Source: a virus
DNA length: 34,698 bases
IMG/VR virus record: IMGVR_UViG_3300032086_001543
Span: 1 to 34,698 of that record
Direction: 5' to 3' (one strand)
A model generated the notes under the pieces. That model saw nothing but the letters and a program-made list of their open reading frames with translations. It was not told where the DNA came from and did no database searches. A program made the translations under genes and the position numbers. Shown piece after piece: positions 20,400 to 30,395 of this stretch. Numbering within the stretch: position 1 is the first letter of the stretch; every line of letters begins with the position of its first letter.

Positions 20400-22178
20400 A
20401 TGGCAACACCACAATTATCAAGAAGTCCTATATTTTATAAAGCTTCTGCTGTTTTAGGAGAAAAGTTTATTTATCAAATATTTATTTATACAGGACTTCA
20501 TACAACAAACAAACCTGTATCTGCTACCTATACTATAACAAAAGATAAAATAGAAGATGTTGTAGAAATTGGGATTACTGATTCAACAGTTTTACCTTCC
20601 AATGGATTAGCTGATTCTACAAAGCAATTTTTATCTACAGTAGAAGTTGGAGATTTAGTTTACAATACTACAGATAACACAATAGCTATAGTAAATTCTG
20701 TTGATAGTAATACGATTTTATCTTTAAGTGATGATATAATGGTTTCTGGAGAAGAGTACAAAATATTTAGTAAAGCTTCCTCAAGTATAGAGATAGCTGA
20801 ATTAATAAGGGATTATTTTAAAACTGAATATTATAATTTTGCAACAGATGCAGTTTGGGTAGATATAACTACAAGTATAGAAGTGACGTCTGGAACGTCA
20901 ACTAGTGTTACAGCAAACAAGTTAGTGGACAGTTCTCAACAATTTATTAGAAAAATAGTTACCACTTCAGCTATAGTTACAATTAACAATACAACTGATT
21001 CTACAAGCGCTAGAGTTACTGCTGTAGATGATGACACTACTCTTTCCATAAATAGTGACATATTCCCAGATACTGGAGATTCATATACAATTACAGTTCC
21101 TGTAACAGCAACAAATAATACACCTTGGTTAGTTCTAGACGGTTACGGATTCTTTAAAGAAGGATTAAATCCAGGCAATAGTGTTGTTGCCAATAGACAA
21201 GCTTTAATTAGCAATAGTACAATGTATTTTATTCCTGGTAAAGATATTATTATTCCTATTTATGCACCCTTGCAATCTACATTAGAATTTGATATTCAGG
21301 GCCAAGTTGCTACTGTATTTTGGAATGCTGTAGATGAGTTTTGGGAAAGCTATCAAGTAGGATGGGGTAATACAGTTAGTGATATAAAGGTTACAGACGG
21401 ATCCGTACTAGACTCCGGAACGGCAGATGGAACATCTACTTATAAACTAGTAGATAGTTCTCAGGATTTTACTTCTACTGTAAAAATAGGTAATATAGTT
21501 TATAATACTACAGATGAAAGTTTTGCTAATGTTACTGCTGTAGACAGCAATACTCAATTGACTTTAGACGCGGATATAATGGCTTCTGGAGAGAATTATG
21601 AAATACAAAATGCTTCTAGTAACGATAAAATACAATATGTAGTTATAAGTCAAACCGCCGACTTTACAGGAGGTACAGTAACGATAACTGATGGATTAGG
21701 TTTGTCTTTAACTCAAACAATAGAACTTAAAGAACTTTGCGATATAAAATATACTCCTTATAGAGTTATATTTTATAATAGATATGGCGCTCTTCAAGAT
21801 ATTATATTTAACAAAAAGTCTAGTATAAATATGGAAACTACTTCTGATAAATATAAAAGAAGTACTGTTAACTTTAATTTAAATAATTTTAGTTATGATA
21901 CTTATAAAGCACAAAAACAAAGAATAGATATCCAGGGTAATGAAAGTTTAATATTAAACACAGACTTTTTATCAGAAGATATTAACGATCCTATAAAAGA
22001 ATTATTGCTAAGTCAACAAATATGGGTAGACAAAGGAATAGGAAATAGTAATTCTACTATATTCCCTGTAGTTATAAAGAGTAGTTCGATAGAAGAAAAG
22101 ACAAGTGTAAACAACAAATTAGTAAATTACACTATAGAGTTTGAATTAGCTTTTGATAAAATACAAAATATTAGATAA
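20400..22178 (+). CDS. Large tail structural protein with triplicated domain
   Basis: The product is 592 residues. Three related units of about 65-75 residues occur near residues 62-125, 165-235 and 335-405; each has a KxxxDSSQxF-like start, a central NTTD, and VxxVDxxTxLxLxxDI end (for example LVDSSQDFTSTVKIGNIVYN). The C-terminal part (from about 430) is unlike these. It is probably a baseplate or tail-tip component. It overlaps the next gene's ATG by one base (TAATG). Confidence 0.6.
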   Translation: MATPQLSRSPIFYKASAVLGEKFIYQIFIYTGLHTTNKPVSATYTITKDKIEDVVEIGITDSTVLPSNGLADSTKQFLSTVEVGDLVYNTTDNTIAIVNSVDSNTILSLSDDIMVSGEEYKIFSKASSSIEIAELIRDYFKTEYYNFATDAVWVDITTSIEVTSGTSTSVTANKLVDSSQQFIRKIVTTSAIVTINNTTDSTSARVTAVDDDTTLSINSDIFPDTGDSYTITVPVTATNNTPWLVLDGYGFFKEGLNPGNSVVANRQALISNSTMYFIPGKDIIIPIYAPLQSTLEFDIQGQVATVFWNAVDEFWESYQVGWGNTVSDIKVTDGSVLDSGTADGTSTYKLVDSSQDFTSTVKIGNIVYNTTDESFANVTAVDSNTQLTLDADIMASGENYEIQNASSNDKIQYVVISQTADFTGGTVTITDGLGLSLTQTIELKELCDIKYTPYRVIFYNRYGALQDIIFNKKSSINMETTSDKYKRSTVNFNLNNFSYDTYKAQKQRIDIQGNESLILNTDFLSEDINDPIKELLLSQQIWVDKGIGNSNSTIFPVVIKSSSIEEKTSVNNKLVNYTIEFELAFDKIQNIR

Positions 22179-24283
22179 TGTTTACAATACAATTATTTAT
22201 ATTAGATAATGATGGTTCTCATAAGAGAGTTGATATGTTTAAGGATGAGTCTGTGTCTATCACACAGACCATCCAGAATGTAAAAGACATATCTAAAGTT
22301 TTTACTGATTTCACTAGAACTTTTAATTTACCTGCTTCATCGACTAACAACAAGTTATTTAAACATTATTATAATTCAGATATTGTTAATTCAGATAATA
22401 ATTTAATTAGTGATTTTGATGCTAGAAAAAGAAGAGATGCTATTATAGAATTAAATCATATGCCTTTTAAAAAAGGCAAAATAAGATTAGATGGTGTTGA
22501 TATGAAAAACGGTAAACCTTATACATATAAAGTTACCTTTTTTGGAAATACAGTAAACCTAAACACCTTAATTGGTGAAGATGATCTTTCTAATCTAGGC
22601 GAAGAATTAGACAGTTACAATCAAGTTTATACTACAACTCAAATAAGATCTAAATTAATAGGATCAATAGGTGATATTATAGTGCCTTTAATTACACATA
22701 CTAGAAGATTAATATACGATTCTAGTGATCCAGCTGCTTTTACGGGATCTACTAATCTGGATCCTGAAGCCTCTCAAACTTTAGGTAAAAGAATGGATAA
22801 TGTTCATTATAATAATTCTGGATTACAAGGTGTATTATTAACTGAATTAAAATATGCATTAAGAGTAGATGCGATTATGCAAGCAATACAAAGAAAATAT
22901 AATTTAACTTTTTCTGATGATTTCTTTAATTCTACAAATGATGCGTATTATAATTTATTTTTATGGCTTCATAGAAAAAAGGGAGCTTTACAAGATCCTG
23001 TAGAATTACCTTCTTATTCTGAATATGTTAATTTTGGAACAGATGATACTATGGCTAATGTTTTGTCTTTAGGTAATGAAATATTTGTAGTAGGTCATTC
23101 AGACGGAACAAAATTACCTACAACATTAACAATAAAACCAAATAGCGGAAGCACAGGTTCTTACAAAGCAGAAATAATAAAAGATGGTGTTACTATAGCT
23201 GAAGGAACTCAATCTGGTGCAACTCATTTATCAATAAATGCTAATTTATCTAATGGAAATTACAAGGTATTATTAACTGTTAGTGAGGAATTTATTTTTG
23301 GTAATGATTCATCAAATCCTCAAGTAAATAGTGTAGAATGGGAAATGAATGATTTGTTAGTTCCTGAAACACATACTTTTAATGTAAGTGAATTTACTAT
23401 AGAAGAAGATTTTGATTTTATTATATACAAAGAAATACCTGAAATAAAAACAATAGATTTTTTAACTGGAATGTTTAAAATATTTAATTTAACAGCATAT
23501 GTAGAAGACGATGGAACTATAAAAATACAAACTTTAGATGACTTCTATTCTTCAGGTGTTGAATATGATATAACAGATTATGTAGATATAAATCAATCTC
23601 AAATAAATACTTCATTACCTTATAAACAAATAGATTTAAGATTTGAAGGTAGGGAAACATTTTTTTCCGCTACTCACGAACAGTTATTCAATAGAGAATG
23701 GGGTACTGAAGAATATAATGATCAGGAAAGTTTAGATGGCCCTACTTTTAACTTGTCAGTTCCTTTTGAACATATGAAATTTGAAAAATTATATGATTTG
23801 CAAGATGTTTCTGGTGCTACAGAAACAGATATTCAATGGGGCTGGTGTGTTGATGATAATCAAGAATCATTTATAGGTAAACCTATTCTTTTTTATCCTA
23901 TAAAAATAACTTCAGGTGAAAATTTAGGTATGAGAACTGATGTAGGTAATTTAACGACAAGTTCCACTTACATAATACCTTCAAATACTACAGATCTAAG
24001 TGTCAATGCACAAACATTGAACTTTAGATCTGAATTAGATGAATATAATAATGAAGAGCTTGTAAACACATTGTTTAATTCTTATTATAAGACGTATATA
24101 AGCGATGTTTTTGACTCTAAGAATAGATTGACTAAGATTTCTGCTTTTCTACCCGCTAAACTACTTATAAAGCTTACTTTGGCCGATAGATTAATAATAA
24201 ATGAAAAAAAATATAAAATAAACTCAATAACCACTAATATGAAGAACGGTAAAAGTGAAATTGAGTTACTAAATGATTTCTAA
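22178..24283 (+). CDS. Large tail-tip structural protein
   Basis: The product is 701 residues. The start (FTIQLFILDND) leads to a segment typical of flavobacterial and related phages: ISITQTIQNVKDISKVFTDF-type (here SITQTIQNVKDISKVFTDFT), NLPASSTNNKLFKHYYN, DGVDMKNGKPYTYKVTFFGN. A middle immunoglobulin-like part and a C-terminal part with KLTLADRLIINEKKYKINSI follow. The latter half suggests a baseplate hub or distal tail role. Only the general structural role is firm. Confidence 0.7.
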   Translation: MFTIQLFILDNDGSHKRVDMFKDESVSITQTIQNVKDISKVFTDFTRTFNLPASSTNNKLFKHYYNSDIVNSDNNLISDFDARKRRDAIIELNHMPFKKGKIRLDGVDMKNGKPYTYKVTFFGNTVNLNTLIGEDDLSNLGEELDSYNQVYTTTQIRSKLIGSIGDIIVPLITHTRRLIYDSSDPAAFTGSTNLDPEASQTLGKRMDNVHYNNSGLQGVLLTELKYALRVDAIMQAIQRKYNLTFSDDFFNSTNDAYYNLFLWLHRKKGALQDPVELPSYSEYVNFGTDDTMANVLSLGNEIFVVGHSDGTKLPTTLTIKPNSGSTGSYKAEIIKDGVTIAEGTQSGATHLSINANLSNGNYKVLLTVSEEFIFGNDSSNPQVNSVEWEMNDLLVPETHTFNVSEFTIEEDFDFIIYKEIPEIKTIDFLTGMFKIFNLTAYVEDDGTIKIQTLDDFYSSGVEYDITDYVDINQSQINTSLPYKQIDLRFEGRETFFSATHEQLFNREWGTEEYNDQESLDGPTFNLSVPFEHMKFEKLYDLQDVSGATETDIQWGWCVDDNQESFIGKPILFYPIKITSGENLGMRTDVGNLTTSSTYIIPSNTTDLSVNAQTLNFRSELDEYNNEELVNTLFNSYYKTYISDVFDSKNRLTKISAFLPAKLLIKLTLADRLIINEKKYKINSITTNMKNGKSEIELLNDF

Positions 24284-24429
24284 TGTTAAAGAATATACTA
24301 GACTTACTAAAATTAGATGACTATTATGGAGTTTCACCTTATATAGATATAGCTAAAGGTAAATATGAAGCTCCTGAAACTATGAAAGAAGCAATAAATA
24401 AAAGAAAACGATTTAATATAAAATACTAA
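24283..24429 (+). CDS. Small hypothetical protein before the tape measure
   Basis: The product is 48 residues: MLKNILDLLKLDDYYGVSPY and a basic tail EAINKRKRFNIKY. It overlaps the stop of the previous gene (TAATG) and the ATG of the tape measure (TAATG), so it is translationally coupled. Function is unknown; perhaps a tail assembly factor. Confidence 0.65.
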   Translation: MLKNILDLLKLDDYYGVSPYIDIAKGKYEAPETMKEAINKRKRFNIKY

Positions 24430-26951
24430 TGGCACAGAATCTCCTTATTGAAATACAAGTACAAGATAATCAAGTAAGAGCTAAAATTGATGGTTTACAA
24501 AACTCTTTTGATACTTTAGAAAATACTATAAAGGCAGCTAAAAACGCTTTAGCTAAAATGAACACTACATCTCAAGGAACTGTAAAAGGTTATGGTGAGC
24601 AAATAAAAGCATTAGAAGAGTTAAGAGATAAAACAGCAAAAACAAACGAGCAGTATAGAGCGCAAACAGAAGAAATAAATAAGCTTAAAGATGCTCAAAA
24701 TGCTATAAGTGGGCCAATGAAAGGATCTGTTGGAGATCTGATGAACCAAAGAAATGCATTAAAAGCTCAGCAAAAAGCTACCTCTAGAACAGCAGAAGAA
24801 TTTAACAAATATCAAAAGAAAATTGTAGAAGTTCAAGCTAAAATAGACGCACTTTCTGGAACAACAATTAAAAATGTTAAGGTTAATGAAGATTTGATAT
24901 CTAATGCAGGTTTAGCTGGAGCTACATTAACAGAATTTGGAAGAACAGTTTCTGATTTACCTTACGGTATTAGAGGTATTGCAAACAACCTTTCTCAATT
25001 ATCTACTTTATTTATTACATTAATATCAAAAACCAATGGAGCAAGCAGAGCTTTTGCACTTTTAGGTAAACAATTAATGGGGCCACTAGGTCTTATTATA
25101 TTGTTTCAAGGTGCTTTGGCTGCTTTAGATTATTTTGCAGGTGGAACAAAAAAAGCAGAAGAATCAGCAGATGGATTAACTGATTCTTTTGGCAAGCAAG
25201 CCGTTCAATTGATGTTAATTACTGAATTATTTGAAAAAAACATTACTTCATTAGAGACTACCTCTAGTCTACTCGATACTTTAAATCAAAAATATAAAAA
25301 TCTAAATCTAGAAATTGATGAGTTTGGAAATGTTACTGATGATTCTATAAGTAGCTTGAAAAATCTTACTGAAGAAATGATAAAGCAATCTATAGCTCAA
25401 GATGCAATATCAAAAGCTTTAGAAATATTAAAACAAAAAGAATTAGAGTCAAATAAATTAAGAACACAATATCAGACAACTACAGATAGGATTATATTAC
25501 AATTTAGAGAATGGGGTAGTGTTCTAGGTTATTTTAGTACTAATGCAGAAAAAAGTGACGAAAAAATAAATGAATTAGAATTATCTTTTCAAGCAGTATT
25601 AAGAACAATAAAGGATCCTGAATATAAAAAAATATTAGAAGATTTATTTAAGGGAAGCAACAAAGAAGCCGATAACTTAAAAAACTTACTTAAGTCTATA
25701 AATAGAGAGATTGAATTATTAAATAAAGAATCAGATAGAGCTAAAGAGTTATTAAAAGTTCAGTTTGAACTTGAAGACACAATAGAGAAGGCTAAACAAA
25801 GGCAAGGTGATGATAGAGAAGCAATAATAACAGCAGCACAAGAAAGGGCTAGGTTAAAAACAATAAAAATAAATGAAAAGTACGATGCTTTAGAGTTAAA
25901 AAACGCTAAAAAACATTCAAAAGACCTTGAAGCTATAGAATTTGAAAAGGACAAATTTTATTCATTGTTTAATGAATCAGAAGATCAGAGATCTAAAAAT
26001 GAAAGCGTAAGAAGACGTATAGAAATAGGGGATATAAAAAGAAATTTATCAGAAGAAATATTAGCTTTAAAAGAAAGATCTAAAAGCAGAAAAGAATTTG
26101 AAGAAGAAAAACGAAAGTTAATAGAAAAATCAATAAGAAAAGAAATAAGCTCTATAGAAACTGCATTAAAGGCAGATAGATTAAGTATTGAGGAAAGGAT
26201 GCGATTAGAGATGAGATTAGCAGATTTAAAAACCTCTTTAATACAAATTGACGAAACTAGATCTGAGAAAACATTAAGAAGAGCTAAAGAATTAATGGAG
26301 TTTATGGATTTTGGTGTTCAAGCATTAAGTGAACAAATTAATTCTGAGATATCTGCTGAAGAAAGAAAAACTACTTTAATAAACAATGAATTAAAAAAGA
26401 GATTATTAAATGAAAAGCTAACAGCTGACGAGAAAAGAGCTATAAACAATCAAATAGGAAAAAATGAAGCTGATCTGCAAGCTAAAAGAGACAAATTAGC
26501 TGAAAAACAATTTAAATTACAAAAGGCTATATCTATAGGTCAAGCCTTAATAAACACATATGAAATGGCTACAAGAGCTTATAATGCTGTATTAGCTGGG
26601 CCTGAAAAATTCCTAGGTATAAGCGCGTTAGCTTTAGCTAAAGTTGCAGCCGGAGTAGCCACAGCTTTTGGATTGGCTCAAGTTAATGCAATAAGACAAC
26701 AGCAATTTGTTCCATCATCTTTAGCGGGGACTACAAATGTAAGTGGATTAGGAGGCGATTCAGGAGGAGCAGGAGCGCCAGCTCAACAAGATCCTATATT
26801 CAATATAGTAGGCACAGGAACTCAAATGCAATTAGCTGAAACTGTAGCTCAAAGAACAGGTGAACCAGTAAAGGCTTATGTAGTTAGTAATGACGTAAGT
26901 ACAGCACAAGAATTAGACAGAAATATTATAAGAGGTTCTGCATTAGGATAA
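24429..26951 (+). CDS. Tape measure protein
   Basis: The product is 840 residues, mostly helical with long coiled coils (about 1-160 and 400-700), a hydrophobic patch GPLGLIILFQGALAALDYF near 215-245, and another near 700-750 (FLGISALALAKVAAGVATAF), ending with a Gly/Ala-rich stretch. Length and pattern are typical of a tape measure, which sets tail length; 840 residues would predict a tail of about 125 nm by the common 0.15 nm per residue rule. It follows the tail-tip genes, not the chaperone pair as usual. Confidence 0.85.
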   Translation: MAQNLLIEIQVQDNQVRAKIDGLQNSFDTLENTIKAAKNALAKMNTTSQGTVKGYGEQIKALEELRDKTAKTNEQYRAQTEEINKLKDAQNAISGPMKGSVGDLMNQRNALKAQQKATSRTAEEFNKYQKKIVEVQAKIDALSGTTIKNVKVNEDLISNAGLAGATLTEFGRTVSDLPYGIRGIANNLSQLSTLFITLISKTNGASRAFALLGKQLMGPLGLIILFQGALAALDYFAGGTKKAEESADGLTDSFGKQAVQLMLITELFEKNITSLETTSSLLDTLNQKYKNLNLEIDEFGNVTDDSISSLKNLTEEMIKQSIAQDAISKALEILKQKELESNKLRTQYQTTTDRIILQFREWGSVLGYFSTNAEKSDEKINELELSFQAVLRTIKDPEYKKILEDLFKGSNKEADNLKNLLKSINREIELLNKESDRAKELLKVQFELEDTIEKAKQRQGDDREAIITAAQERARLKTIKINEKYDALELKNAKKHSKDLEAIEFEKDKFYSLFNESEDQRSKNESVRRRIEIGDIKRNLSEEILALKERSKSRKEFEEEKRKLIEKSIRKEISSIETALKADRLSIEERMRLEMRLADLKTSLIQIDETRSEKTLRRAKELMEFMDFGVQALSEQINSEISAEERKTTLINNELKKRLLNEKLTADEKRAINNQIGKNEADLQAKRDKLAEKQFKLQKAISIGQALINTYEMATRAYNAVLAGPEKFLGISALALAKVAAGVATAFGLAQVNAIRQQQFVPSSLAGTTNVSGLGGDSGGAGAPAQQDPIFNIVGTGTQMQLAETVAQRTGEPVKAYVVSNDVSTAQELDRNIIRGSALG

Positions 26952-26983
26952 AAACAAAATACTAAAAAAAAGATTTACTTATT

Positions 26984-28135
26984 ATGGAAGAAGCACAAAT
27001 AATAGAATTAATTATCGATGAAGAAAGTGATATCGCTGGAATACAAGCAATATCAATAGTTGATAATCCAGCAATAGAAGAAGATTTTATTGCTCTTAAA
27101 TCTCAAGAGATAAAATTAGCTGAGGTAGATAAGGATAAAAAAATAATAATGGGGCCAGCTTTAATACCTAATAAAAAGATATTTAGAAAGTTTGGTGAAC
27201 AAGAATATTTTATTTATTTCAGTGAAGATACCGTCAAGAAAGCCTCAGAGCTTTTCTTGACTAAAGGTAATCAAAATAATTCTACTTTAGAACACGAGAT
27301 TAAACTTAATGGACTTTCTGTTGTTGAATCTTGGATAATAGAAGATGAAAAACAGGATAAGTCTAATAAGTATGGATTTAATTTACCTGTAGGTACTTGG
27401 ATGGTATCTATGAAAGTAAATAATGACGATGTATGGAATAATTATGTTAAGTCTGGTAAAGTAAAAGGATTTTCTATTGAAGGCCATTTTATAGACGCAA
27501 TTAAATACGAACAAGATCAGGAACTAGAAGCTTTATCTATTATAGAAGAATTAACTGATATATTAGAAGTAGATATGGCTACTTATGGTGACTATGGATC
27601 TGGGGTTAGAAACAATGCTAAAAGAGGTATTGAACTTAATAAGAAAGTAAACAATAAATGCGCTACTTCTGTAGGGAAAGTTAGAGCGCAACAATTAGCT
27701 AGAGGAGAAAAACTTTCTGTATCTACTATAAAAAGAATGTATAGTTATTTAAGTAGAGCAGAAACTTATTATGATCCTAGTGATAGTAAAGCTTGCGGAA
27801 CTATATCTTATTTATTATGGGGAGGTAAAGCAGGATTAAATTGGTCAAGAGGCAAGTTGAAAGAACTTGGCGAATTAGAATTAAAATCTATGATAGTTGA
27901 TGAAGAATATGCTATTATAGGAGATAGATTAGCTTATTCTACTATTGAGTCTGCTGAAATAGCAGCTGAAGATTTTGGATGTCAAGGTCATCACGAACAC
28001 GAGTTTGAAGGTAGAATATGGTATATGCCTTGTGAAAAACATTCATTAAAATTGCCTTGTCAAGAAGGATATGAGCAAATAGGAATGAAAGATAAAGATG
28101 GTAGAAAAGTACCTAACTGCGTACCTATAAAATAA
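26984..28135 (+). CDS. XkdF-like prohead protease with Cys-rich C-terminus
   Basis: The product is 383 residues in three parts. Residues about 10-170 resemble the XkdF/Peptidase_S78_2 domain: SIVDNPAIEEDF, IIMGPALIPNKKIFR, STLEHEIKLNGLSVVESWII (H and S in protease positions) and GKVKGFSIEGHF. A middle part (KMYSYLSRAETYYDPSD-like; here RMYSYLSRAETYYDP, then CGTISYLLWGGKAGLNW) and a Cys-rich tail (EDFGCQGHHEHEFEG, YEQIGMKDKDGRKVPNCVP) follow. It should mature the capsid. Confidence 0.78.
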   Translation: MEEAQIIELIIDEESDIAGIQAISIVDNPAIEEDFIALKSQEIKLAEVDKDKKIIMGPALIPNKKIFRKFGEQEYFIYFSEDTVKKASELFLTKGNQNNSTLEHEIKLNGLSVVESWIIEDEKQDKSNKYGFNLPVGTWMVSMKVNNDDVWNNYVKSGKVKGFSIEGHFIDAIKYEQDQELEALSIIEELTDILEVDMATYGDYGSGVRNNAKRGIELNKKVNNKCATSVGKVRAQQLARGEKLSVSTIKRMYSYLSRAETYYDPSDSKACGTISYLLWGGKAGLNWSRGKLKELGELELKSMIVDEEYAIIGDRLAYSTIESAEIAAEDFGCQGHHEHEFEGRIWYMPCEKHSLKLPCQEGYEQIGMKDKDGRKVPNCVPIK

Positions 28136-28139
28136 AATT

Positions 28140-28346
28140 ATGGCAAAAAAGTTTAAAACTCCAGGAAGAGCAACTCCTAGATCTAATAGAAGAGGATGTT
28201 TATGCGCTGACGGGACTTATTCAAGAAAATGTTGTGATGGATCTTTACAGGCTCAAGGAGTTGGAAAAATATATGGTGATGGAGTTTTATTATTAGAGTC
28301 TGGATCAAATATTCTACAAGAAAATGGAAACAATATAAAATTATAA
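28140..28346 (+). CDS. Small Cys-rich conserved phage protein
   Basis: The product is 68 residues with NRRGCLCADGTYSRKCCDGS, then a Gly-rich, strand-like end. The GCLCxDGTYSxKCCDGS pattern recurs in phages of this host group in my memory. Four cysteines could bind metal or form disulfides. It sits between protease and fibre-like genes; probably a structural or decoration component. Confidence 0.65.
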   Translation: MAKKFKTPGRATPRSNRRGCLCADGTYSRKCCDGSLQAQGVGKIYGDGVLLLESGSNILQENGNNIKL

Positions 28347-28349
28347 ATA

Positions 28350-28802
28350 ATGTCGAAAAAAATATCACAATTAAACGCGGCTACAGAATTACAAGGCACA
28401 GAAACATTTGCAGTAGTTCAAAGTAGCGAAACAAAAAAAGGAACAATTAGTCAAGTTATAAATTATATACACGCTACTAACATTACTGTTTCATCAGGAG
28501 ATACTGTTGATTTAGACGATGCAGCTTATGACGATACAAGATTAATAAAATTAACTTGGTCAGGAGGTTCTGGAAATATGACTATGACTTTGCCAGATGC
28601 TACAACTTCTAAAAACACAAACAGATTAATAAGATTTGTAACAAATGGAGGGTTTAACACAAATACAAGAGTTAATTTAACTCCTGTTGCAGGACAAGAA
28701 TTAGATGGCTCTTCAAGTTCTTATGAATTAAATGTAGCTTATGAAGGTTTAATGTTGTGGTCAAGTGGAACAGAATGGATTATAATACAGAAGAAAGCAT
28801 AA
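28350..28802 (+). CDS. Putative head fibre or decoration protein
   Basis: The product is 150 residues: KISQLNAATELQGTETFAVV and TKKGTISQVI at the start form the conserved anchor of phage fibre-like or appendage proteins; the rest is beta-rich (VSSGDTVDLDD, LWSSGTEWIIIQ). Placement between protease and scaffold suggests a head-attached appendage. Confidence 0.6.
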   Translation: MSKKISQLNAATELQGTETFAVVQSSETKKGTISQVINYIHATNITVSSGDTVDLDDAAYDDTRLIKLTWSGGSGNMTMTLPDATTSKNTNRLIRFVTNGGFNTNTRVNLTPVAGQELDGSSSSYELNVAYEGLMLWSSGTEWIIIQKKA

Positions 28803-28828
28803 AAATACAACAGACAGATAACTAATTA

Positions 28829-28841
28829 ATTAACTATATAT
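28829..28841 (+). promoter_or_regulatory. 13-bp motif ATTAACTATATAT, copy 2
   Basis: Identical to copies at 18667 and 31076. It stands 11 bp before the scaffold-like gene ATG (28853), in a 50-bp gap, a spacing that could fit a promoter with a short leader. Confidence 0.5.
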
Positions 28842-28852
28842 AAAATTTTATT

Positions 28853-29356
28853 ATGAATGCAAAAGATATCGTAGAAAAGTTTAGAAACGTTCTTCTTAGT
28901 GAAGAAGGTGAATCTAAAGCTCCTGAAATGGAGGCTAAAAATGAAGCTTCTAAAATAGAAGTAAAAGAACAAGAAGTTGTTCTAAGTGAAGAAGTCAAAG
29001 AAGTAGAAAATACTGAATCAGAAACTGAATTATCTGAAGAGGTTGAAGCTTCTTATGATGACAAAAAAGAATTAGACGAAAAAGAAATGATCGAAGACAA
29101 AAAAGAAGATCCAATGTCTAAGTATGCAACAAAAGAAGATCTAGAAAAAGCTATGGCTGAAATGAAAGCCTTAGTAGATAGTCTTAAAATGCAAGAAGAT
29201 ATGCCTGAAGTTCCAGAACAATTATCTTCTCAAGAACCAGCAGTTGAACCGATCGCTCACGATCCTGAATCTTCTGTAGAGAAAAAGAGTTTAAATCTTT
29301 ATGCTCAAAATAGAACTAAAACTTTAATGGACAGAGTTCTAAGTAAAATATCGTAA
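28853..29356 (+). CDS. Scaffold-like protein
   Basis: The product is 167 residues, very acidic and helical, with KYATKEDLEKAMAEMKALVD in the centre and a basic end (TKTLMDRVLSKIS). An acidic coiled-coil protein directly before the major capsid gene is the classic scaffold position and composition. It is likely needed for prohead assembly and cut or released later. Confidence 0.7.
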   Translation: MNAKDIVEKFRNVLLSEEGESKAPEMEAKNEASKIEVKEQEVVLSEEVKEVENTESETELSEEVEASYDDKKELDEKEMIEDKKEDPMSKYATKEDLEKAMAEMKALVDSLKMQEDMPEVPEQLSSQEPAVEPIAHDPESSVEKKSLNLYAQNRTKTLMDRVLSKIS

Positions 29357-29381
29357 ATAATTAAAATTAAATAAATAAAAA

Positions 29382-30329
29382 ATGGCTACTACAACTTCAA
29401 TTACAACTACTTACGCTGGAGAATTTGCAGGTAAGTACATTTCTGCTGCTTTATTATCAGGTGCTACACTTGACAAAGGGAGCATTGAAATTAAACCAAA
29501 CGTAAAATACAAAGAAGTAATTAAAAAAGTTGCAACAGATGCAAACTTAATTAAAGACGCTTCTTGTGATTTTACTGACACAGGTGCAATTACATTAACT
29601 GAAAGAATTCTTCAACCAGAAGAATTCCAAGTAAACCTAGAGCTTTGTAAAAAAGACTTTAGATCTGACTGGGAAGCTATTCAAATGGGATACTCTTCAT
29701 TTGATCAACTGCCTCCTAAGTTTTCTGATTTCTTAATCGGTCACGTTGCTTCTAAAGTTGCTGAGAAAACTGAGCAAAATATCTGGGGCGGTGTAAACGG
29801 AAACGCTGGTGAATTCGATGGATTTACAGTTCTTATGGCTGCTGACGGAGACGTTAATGACGCTGCTAATGGAGCAGAAACTTCCTTCACATCTTCTAAC
29901 ATTGTTACTTTATTGAGCAATGTTGTTGATGCAATTCCTAATGCAGTTTACGGAAAAGAAGACTTAAAATTATTTGTACCACCAGTTGCTTGGCAAGCTT
30001 ATATCAGACACTTAGGTGGATATGGTGCTAACGGATTAGGTGCTGCTGGTTACAGATCAGAAGGAAACCAATGGTATAACAATAATGCTTCATTATCTTT
30101 CGAAGGTATCGAAGTTGTTTATACTCCAGGTATGCCATCTGACCACATTGTTGCAGGTGAAAAATCTAACTTATTCTTCGGAACAGGTCTTTTATCTGAC
30201 CACAACGAAGTAAAAGTTATTGATATGGCTGATCTTGATGGATCTCAAAACGTAAGAATAGTTATGAGGTTTACAAGTGGCGTACAATATGGAATCGGAA
30301 GTGACCTAGCATTGCTTACATTAGCATAA
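29382..30329 (+). CDS. Major capsid protein
   Basis: The product is 315 residues. It follows the protease and scaffold, with a Thr-rich N-terminus (TTTSITTTYAGEFAGKYI), EIKPNVKYKEVIKKVATDAN, ILQPEEFQVNLELCKKDF, and a C-terminal strand region VRIVMRFTSGVQYGIGSDLA. Size and order fit an HK97-fold capsid protein of flavobacterial phages. Its codons are richer in C at third positions than those of neighbours, as often for highly expressed virion genes. A terminator follows at 30351. Confidence 0.85.
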   Translation: MATTTSITTTYAGEFAGKYISAALLSGATLDKGSIEIKPNVKYKEVIKKVATDANLIKDASCDFTDTGAITLTERILQPEEFQVNLELCKKDFRSDWEAIQMGYSSFDQLPPKFSDFLIGHVASKVAEKTEQNIWGGVNGNAGEFDGFTVLMAADGDVNDAANGAETSFTSSNIVTLLSNVVDAIPNAVYGKEDLKLFVPPVAWQAYIRHLGGYGANGLGAAGYRSEGNQWYNNNASLSFEGIEVVYTPGMPSDHIVAGEKSNLFFGTGLLSDHNEVKVIDMADLDGSQNVRIVMRFTSGVQYGIGSDLALLTLA

Positions 30330-30350
30330 TAGATAAAATAAATGTTTAAC

Positions 30351-30376
30351 AAAAGGGCGGTTAACGCCGCCTTTTT
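30351..30376 (+). terminator. Terminator after the major capsid gene
   Basis: GGCG pairs with CGCC around GTTAA, or AAAAGG/CCTTTT with CGG/CCG if one G is bulged; a T-run follows in CCTTTTT. It may reduce transcription past the capsid gene. Confidence 0.7.
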
Positions 30377-30395
30377 AATATAAAAAAATAATAAT

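Noticed and set aside
28362-28373. Additional TTAAACGC match
   Set aside because: Codons for Leu-Asn-Ala inside a gene; lacks the ARTRGGG half and any hairpin.
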